A stretch of 64,000 nucleotides of DNA from the NCBI GenBank assembly GCA_963724065.1, contig CAVRTB010000001.1, forward strand, positions 434,001 through 498,000, read 5' to 3'. Positions 59,498 to 64,000 of this stretch are shown here, piece by piece. The position numbers and the translations under genes were made by a program. The notes below the pieces were generated by a model. It saw only the letters and a list, made by a program, of their open reading frames with translations. It was not told the DNA's origin and ran no database searches. Origin of the DNA: DASRIA01 sp963724065. Its GTDB lineage: Bacteria; Actinomycetota; Thermoleophilia; Solirubrobacterales; JBBDJG01. The stretch's first letter is position 1; the number at the start of each line of letters is the position of its first letter.

Positions 59498-59821
59498 ATG
59501 ACTGAAGATCAGACACAGACGACAGCCCCCGACCGCGACGACGTCTGGGAAGCCCTCGAGAACGTGATCGACCCCGAGCTGGGGCTCGACTTCGTCTCGC
59601 TGGGCCTCGTCTACGACGTCGAGCTCGAGGAAAAGGACGTGCACATCACGTTCACGCTGACCTCACCGGGATGCCCGATCGGCCCGCAGGTGACCGAGCA
59701 GATGAAGGAGTTCGTGAGCGAGGTCGAGGGCGTCGAGAAGGTCTTCCCGAAGATGGTGTTCTCGCCGCCGTGGAGTCCGGAGCGGATGTCCGAGGACGCG
59801 AAGTTCGCGCTGGGGTACTAG
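59498..59821 (+). CDS. Metal-sulfur cluster assembly factor, DUF59/SufT-like
   Basis: A 107-aa MIP18/DUF59 protein (PaaD/SufT type) implicated in Fe-S cluster maturation. Signature: VIDPELGLDFVSLGLVYDV, ITFTLTSPGCPIGPQV with the reactive Cys, and a C-terminal FSPPWSPERMSEDAKFALG. ATG 59498 has TACAAT (59485-59490) 7 nt upstream, so leaderless. Confidence 0.93.
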   Translation: MTEDQTQTTAPDRDDVWEALENVIDPELGLDFVSLGLVYDVELEEKDVHITFTLTSPGCPIGPQVTEQMKEFVSEVEGVEKVFPKMVFSPPWSPERMSEDAKFALGY

Positions 59822-59859
59822 CGGGCCCTCGTCCGCGCCAGGCGGACTAACCCCAAGTA

Positions 59860-59941
59860 CCCCGGACACCCCGGGGTTCTCACATCCCGGCCGAACGTCC
59901 CGGACTGTGTGCTGGAGGCGGTATCCCGGGACGTTCGGGCC
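59860..59941. terminator. Double hairpin between convergent genes
   Basis: A CCCCGG/CCGGGG stem (59860-59876) is followed by a longer inverted repeat with a 12-bp perfect core, CGAACGTCCCGG (59892-59903) and CCGGGACGTTCG (59926-59937). It fills the gap between the DUF59 gene and the minus-strand propeller gene, fitting two-way termination. Confidence 0.65.
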
Positions 59942-59946
59942 ACGAG

Positions 59947-60840
59947 CTAGGGCTTCGCCTTGCCCTTCGCACGCTCGAAGTGCACGAGCGCGCTCGTGTT
60001 GCCGTAGGTCGGCGGCCGGCCGCCACTCTGGAACGGCGTGACGAGCCAGTGCAGCGCGCCGCCGAGCGTCTTCACCACGTCGAGCCCCTCGGACTCGCCG
60101 ACGAAGGTCTTCTCGATCTCGAGCTCGCGTGATCCATCGGTGAGGTCCACCGACCAGATCTGGAGCAGCGTGCCGCGTGCGCTCGCGAGCAGCAGCTTGT
60201 GCTTGTAGAAGGCGGCGCCGGTGATGCCGTTCGGCGGCACGGCGTTCTCGATCACGCGCACCGGCCGCACGAGCGGGCCCTCGGGGGCCGCGTTGGCTGC
60301 GCTGATGTCGTCCATGTCATAGGCGAGCAGGTTCTTGCCGCTGCCGCTCGACGTCCACAGGAGCTTGCCGTTCGGCGACGCCTCCGCCCACATCGCCTTG
60401 TCGATGAACGCGGGATCGAGCTGCACGTAGTAGCGCCACTGCACCGTCTCCGGATCCGCGACGCCGATCGCGCCCGTCCTGCACAACGGGCCGAACAGGA
60501 AGCACTCGAGCGGGAGCAGGACGCGGCCGCGCTCGCGGCGGTCCCACGTGATGTCGCCGATGTGGTTGTAGCCGACGGAGAAGAACAGCTCGATCGGGAT
60601 CACGCTGTCATTGCGCGCCTGCTCGGCCAACTCGGAGTCGGTGCGGAACAGCCCGGTGAAGATCCCGTCGAAGAAGAGGTTGCGGTGGCGGTCCGACGTC
60701 ACGCCCTGGAAGTACTCGAGCGGCACCGGGTCGTAGCCGGTCTCGACCCACCGGCCGGGGTCGGCGCCCGGGGCCGCGGCCGGCCAGGCGGCCAGCCCGG
60801 CTACTGCCACGCACGCGAGCATCGCGAGCCGGGCCCTCAC
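59947..60840 (-). CDS. Secreted beta-propeller-like protein of the copper locus
   Basis: A 297-aa exported protein: signal peptide to about residue 24 (LACVAVAGLAAWPAAAPGA), then a domain with loosely repeated propeller-type strands (GVTSDRHRNLFFDGIF, NHIGDITWDRRERGRV, AMWAEASPNGKLLWTSSGSG). No metal motif is obvious. GTG 60840 overlaps the stop of the CopC-CopD gene (GTGA), so it is translated with it. Function unknown. Confidence 0.75.
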   Translation of the reverse strand: MRARLAMLACVAVAGLAAWPAAAPGADPGRWVETGYDPVPLEYFQGVTSDRHRNLFFDGIFTGLFRTDSELAEQARNDSVIPIELFFSVGYNHIGDITWDRRERGRVLLPLECFLFGPLCRTGAIGVADPETVQWRYYVQLDPAFIDKAMWAEASPNGKLLWTSSGSGKNLLAYDMDDISAANAAPEGPLVRPVRVIENAVPPNGITGAAFYKHKLLLASARGTLLQIWSVDLTDGSRELEIEKTFVGESEGLDVVKTLGGALHWLVTPFQSGGRPPTYGNTSALVHFERAKGKAKP

Positions 60841-62637
60841 TTGACGTTCACCTTCACCGAGGCGTAGTAGGCGTCGAACTCCGACACGCGCGCCGTCATC
60901 TTCACGTCCCACTCCCCGGAGACCCCGAAGAGCGCGCCGTTCATCACGTAGTGGCCGGGCCCTGCCTTGCGGACGTCCGGCTTCAGCGGCCCGAGGTTCT
61001 CGGAGGGCAGCAGCAGGTCGACGTTCATCTCCTTGACCTTGTCGTACTGGGTGCCGTTCTGCTTGTCGATCAGGTAGACGTGCATCTCGTTGGGGCCGAC
61101 GCGTGCCGGGTCGACCGTGAGCTGGAGGTCCGCCGGGCCGAGCGAGGCTGTCTCCGACACCGGCCCTGTGGGAGCGTAGTCAGCCGGCGCATATGTCGTG
61201 AGCGCCGCGGTCGCGCCGAGCACGCCGACGAGCAGCAGGACCTCGGCCCGCAGCGAGCGCCGCAGCGCGAAGCCCGTGCGGCCCGGAGTCGGAACCCTCC
61301 TCGGCCAGGCGTCGCAGGCGCGGCACCATGCGGCGCTGGTTGTACGCGCCAAGCGCGACGAGCGGGCCGGCGAGCAGGATGAACTTGATCAGCGCCGCCC
61401 TGCCGAAGGGCGTGTCGAGGAGCCTGCTCGGCTCGTCGAAGAAGCCGATCTCGAACCACGACTGCACGAGACCCGTCACGAGCAGCACGATCACCGCGGC
61501 GAACGCCCACGGCGAAAAACGCGCGAGCGTGCCCGCGAGCAGTCGGGTCCGGTCCACCGGCTCGAGCATCCTCGTGGCGGATGGGAGCACGAACAGCATC
61601 GTCGCGAGCCCGCCCGCCCACACGCACATCGCGAGCACGTGCAGGACGTTGGCCGGGATCAGGACCGCCGTGGGGCTCTCGAGGCTCGCATGACCGGCGA
61701 AGGCGGGGGAGATCACGAGGAAGCCGAGCGGCAGCGCCAGCAACGCGAGCCAGAGCGGGCTCAGGCGCGGCTGCGCCAAACCCGTGGCGCCGACGGAGGC
61801 AGGTCGGAGCACCGGCCTGCGCGCGGCCGACAGCGAGCCGGCCAGAACGGCGCCGAATCCCACCCAGACGAGCGTGCGGATCCCCCAGACGGTGCCGAAG
61901 CGGGTGTCCAGCACGTCCCTCACGATGTCGCCGTCGAGCGCCGACCAGAACGACACGCCCGCGGCCTTCGCGCCCTGCAGCACGATCCCCAGGGCGCCGC
62001 TCACGATCGCGATCCCGACCACCACGAGCAGGACGCGGCGCAGCCGCTCGGTGAACCGCTCGGAGGCCTGTCGCCATTCGGCCCCGCCGCCCGCCGCGGC
62101 GGACAGCGCGCGGAGCCAGATCGCGAACAGGAAGATGATGGACCCGACGGCTATTGCGATCGCCCCGTACTGCGTAGCCTTCGCGGCGCCGAACGCGATG
62201 TCGGTGACGCGACCGGCTGAGCCTTGCTGCGCGAGCAGGTCGGACACGGAGGCGCCGGTCGCCGACGCCTTTCCGTAACTGAACACGAGCCCGCCCGCGA
62301 CCGGGTGGCTGTCGGCGGAGATCACGCGGTAGGTCGCCGTATAGCTGCCCTTCGGAACCGCGCCCTTCAACTTCACGCCGAGCTCCGGGCCGCGGCCGCC
62401 GGGGTGGAACACCTCGCCCTGGTCGATGCGGGTCCCGCGGCGGTCGAAGACGCGGATCGCGCCGAAGCTGCCCTCCACCGGCTCGCTGAAGTGGAACACC
62501 ACCTCGTCCACGGGCTTCTTGGAAGTCGAGCCCGAGAGCGGCTCCGTGCTCTCGAGGACGGCGTGGCCGAACGCGCTCGAGGGCGCAATCGCGAACAAGC
62601 ACACGAACGCCGCGACGGTGGCCCAGAGCCTCACCAT
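60837..62637 (-). pseudogene. CopC-CopD-YtkA fusion (YcnJ-like copper protein), one frameshift
   Basis: Copper uptake/resistance protein. After the signal peptide the CopC domain begins with the copper-ligand His (SAFGHAVLESTEPLSGS) and ends VISADSHPVAGGLVFSYG. A CopD domain with about eight membrane helices follows (FAGHASLESPTAVLIPANVL, MCVWAGGLATMLFVLPSATR). Near 61280-61300 one extra base breaks the frame (LRRLAEEGSDSG); in the next frame sense continues with a membrane helix (LRAEVLLLVGVLGATAAL) and a FixH/YtkA-like domain ending at 60837. Repaired, about 600 aa as in YcnJ. ATG 62637 overlaps the upstream stop. Confidence 0.82.
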
Positions 62638-63341
62638 GCTTCGTCCGCCCGGCGTCTCGCCTTCGGCCCCGCACCCGCAGCGCCGGCGACGGCGGGCCGT
62701 GGGCGGCGACGCCTCGTGAGCGCGAACGCGAGGGCCGCCAGCAGCAGGAGCGCGGCGACCGCGATCGCCGCGATCAACCCCGCCGACGTGCCGGACGACT
62801 GCTCCGGCACCCACTCGAGCGTGCCGAGCGCGCGGACCTGCGCTCCGCCGACCGTCATCGGCACGGACCAGTCGAAGATCTTCGTGCGCACGCCCTCGTC
62901 TTTCACCTGTGGAGGCGTGCCCTTCTCCATGGAGTGGATCCGGTGGTCGAACCACCGGTAGGAGCCGTCCCGGGAGACTGCGCGCCACTTCGGCTTCGCG
63001 CTCGAGTTGGCCTGGGGCGGGAGCGGGGTGAGCGCGTAGCGATCCTCGTTCGCGTACTTGGACGGCGCGCGCACGTTCTCCTCGACCACGCGGCTCGGCA
63101 GGAACCTGAGGTAGGGCTCGTCCTCGTAGCCCTTGACGACGACCTCTTTGCCCGACCCGTTGCGCACGAGCAGGAAGCGGTCGCCTCCGGAGACCTCGAT
63201 CTCGAGTCCTCCGACGGACGGGTCCGTGCCGCGCAGCTGCGATACGACGCCCGCGTCCTTCGCTGCGGACGGGGAGGGGATCGCGAGCAGCGCAAAGGCG
63301 GCCGCGAGCACGCAGGCCGAAGCCCGCGCAAGCGGTCGCAT
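62631..63341 (-). CDS. Exported, C-terminally anchored protein of the copper locus
   Basis: A 236-aa protein with a signal peptide (residues 1-27, LAIPSPSAA), an extracytoplasmic domain (SQLRGTDPSVGGLEIEVSGG, LVRNGSGKEVVVKGYEDEPY) and a C-terminal membrane helix (GLIAAIAVAALLLLAALAFA) followed by Arg-rich residues. No copper-binding motif is plain, but it heads the CopC-CopD operon and overlaps it by 7 nt. ATG 63341 has GAGG just upstream; GTG 63353 is possible. Confidence 0.75.
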   Translation of the reverse strand: MRPLARASACVLAAAFALLAIPSPSAAKDAGVVSQLRGTDPSVGGLEIEVSGGDRFLLVRNGSGKEVVVKGYEDEPYLRFLPSRVVEENVRAPSKYANEDRYALTPLPPQANSSAKPKWRAVSRDGSYRWFDHRIHSMEKGTPPQVKDEGVRTKIFDWSVPMTVGGAQVRALGTLEWVPEQSSGTSAGLIAAIAVAALLLLAALAFALTRRRRPRPAVAGAAGAGPKARRRADEAW

Positions 63342-63520
63342 CACCTCAGGCACTGAGCATCGTTCTCCCGATTCCTTCTTCCTCCGCAGCCCGAACCCGG
63401 CCGGCCCGGATTCGCCCGCATACAGGGTAGCCGGACGGGCGCGCCTCGGTTCCGCAAGCCATGCAGCCGCGAGGTCGGGTATGGTCAGTGCACACCATTG
63501 GGGGGCTACCGGGAGGCGTT

Positions 63521-64000
63521 ATGCGGGGGAAGCTGGGAGTGCTGCTTGGGGTTGCGGTCTTCGTCACCGGCGTGCTTACGTGGAGCGCGCCCGCGATGGC
63601 GGACCAGGTAACGACGCTGGCGTCGTTCAACGACCCTCGCACGGCCATGCCCCAGCGCTCGGGCCACACGATCAAGCGGGTCCGCTATGGCATCTCGTCG
63701 AGCGCCTGGTTCGTGTTGCCCGCCGGGAACTACGTCCACAACGCGCTGCGCTTCGACGCTCCTGCGCCTTGCACGAACTGCGTTGTCACCGACATGGTCC
63801 CGAACCTCGTGTACATGAACGACCCCAATCACCCCGACGGCACCTCGGCCAACCTCGACACCGACGCGCTCATGCACCACTTCGTCATGATCAACGGCGG
63901 GCGGGCGGATCCGGTCTGCCCCGGCGGGCTCCAGGGCCAGCTCGGCGAGCGTTTGTTCGCGGCCGGCAACGAGCGCAGCCAGCTGCATCTGCCGAGTCCG
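63521..64000 (+). CDS. Secreted protein, possible copper type II monooxygenase-like (3' truncated)
   Basis: The frame is open from ATG 63521 to the window end (160 codons), with GGGAGG 4 nt upstream. A signal peptide ends WSAPAMA (about residue 27). The mature part has a CTNC pair and a HHFVMINGG segment that resembles the paired-His copper site of ascorbate-dependent type II copper monooxygenases. It faces away from the CopC-CopD operon. The assignment rests on a short motif plus context, so it is tentative. The C-terminus is missing. Confidence 0.55.
   Translation, partial: MRGKLGVLLGVAVFVTGVLTWSAPAMADQVTTLASFNDPRTAMPQRSGHTIKRVRYGISSSAWFVLPAGNYVHNALRFDAPAPCTNCVVTDMVPNLVYMNDPNHPDGTSANLDTDALMHHFVMINGGRADPVCPGGLQGQLGERLFAAGNERSQLHLPSP

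Noticed and set aside
1..64000. CRISPR arrays, transposases, prophage genes, attachment sites
   Set aside because: No regularly spaced direct repeats, no transposase or integrase motifs and no phage structural genes were seen on either strand.

Overview
The window looks like chromosomal DNA of a high-GC actinobacterium of the Thermoleophilia type (Solirubrobacterales/Gaiellales-like). This is inferred from GC-rich codon use, many GTG and TTG starts, the order radA-disA-carD-ispD-ispF-cysS-rlmB-sigH, F420-type LLM enzymes, a plsC-gpsA gene fusion and many leaderless genes. I see no prophage, transposase, CRISPR array or rRNA. The only mobile-type trace is a half-length PD-(D/E)XK (group I intron-associated) endonuclease relic abutting tRNA-Thr.

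Layout. 1-8.2 kb: housekeeping run radA (5' truncated), disA (c-di-AMP synthase), carD, ispD, PHP phosphatase, ispF, cysS, rlmB, then sigH behind a canonical promoter. 8.2-16 kb: small membrane protein, LLM oxidoreductase, then an aerobic respiratory block: cupredoxin, cytochrome c oxidase ctaC-ctaD-(Usp-like)-ctaE-(Usp-like), and a cytochrome c/cupredoxin lipoprotein facing it. 16-19.7 kb: frameshifted small gene, tRNA-Thr, endonuclease relic, and two tandem secreted TolB-like beta-propeller genes, the second with two frameshifts. 19.7-24.3 kb: plsC-gpsA fusion, ECF sigma factor with a membrane partner, CNNM/CBS protein. 24.3-32.5 kb: fatty-acid beta-oxidation genes (3-hydroxyacyl-CoA dehydrogenase, thiolase, three acyl-CoA dehydrogenases) sharing a palindromic operator at two promoters, interrupted by a methyltransferase, a small protein and a cell-wall-binding-repeat lipoprotein. 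32.5-39 kb: a giant radical SAM/SPASM plus class III aminotransferase gene with a frameshifted 3' end, divergent from an Stf0-type sulfotransferase; CDF metal transporter; frameshifted SDR. 39-46.5 kb: c-di-AMP riboswitch controlling an M23 peptidase, lgt, hydrolase, and the aspartate-family operon lysA-hom-thrC-thrB. 46.5-59.9 kb: SDR, ParA, gltB, FHA protein, SRPBCC protein, lipoprotein, CvpA/trypsin (MarP-like) protease, HAD, CrtC-like, FxsA and DUF59 proteins. 59.9-64 kb: copper-related locus (CopC-CopD-YtkA fusion with a frameshift, propeller protein, anchored protein, and a secreted protein cut by the window end).

How the parts connect. DisA makes the ligand of the riboswitch lying ahead of the M23 wall hydrolase. 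The cox genes, cupredoxins and copper locus form a copper/respiration theme. The beta-oxidation genes look like one regulon. A striking pattern is that at least 20 genes have a TANNNT-like -10 box 6-12 nt before the start codon, indicating leaderless mRNAs; this rule was used to choose several starts. Five loci carry single-base indels, mostly +1 insertions, so either pseudogenes or assembly errors must be considered.
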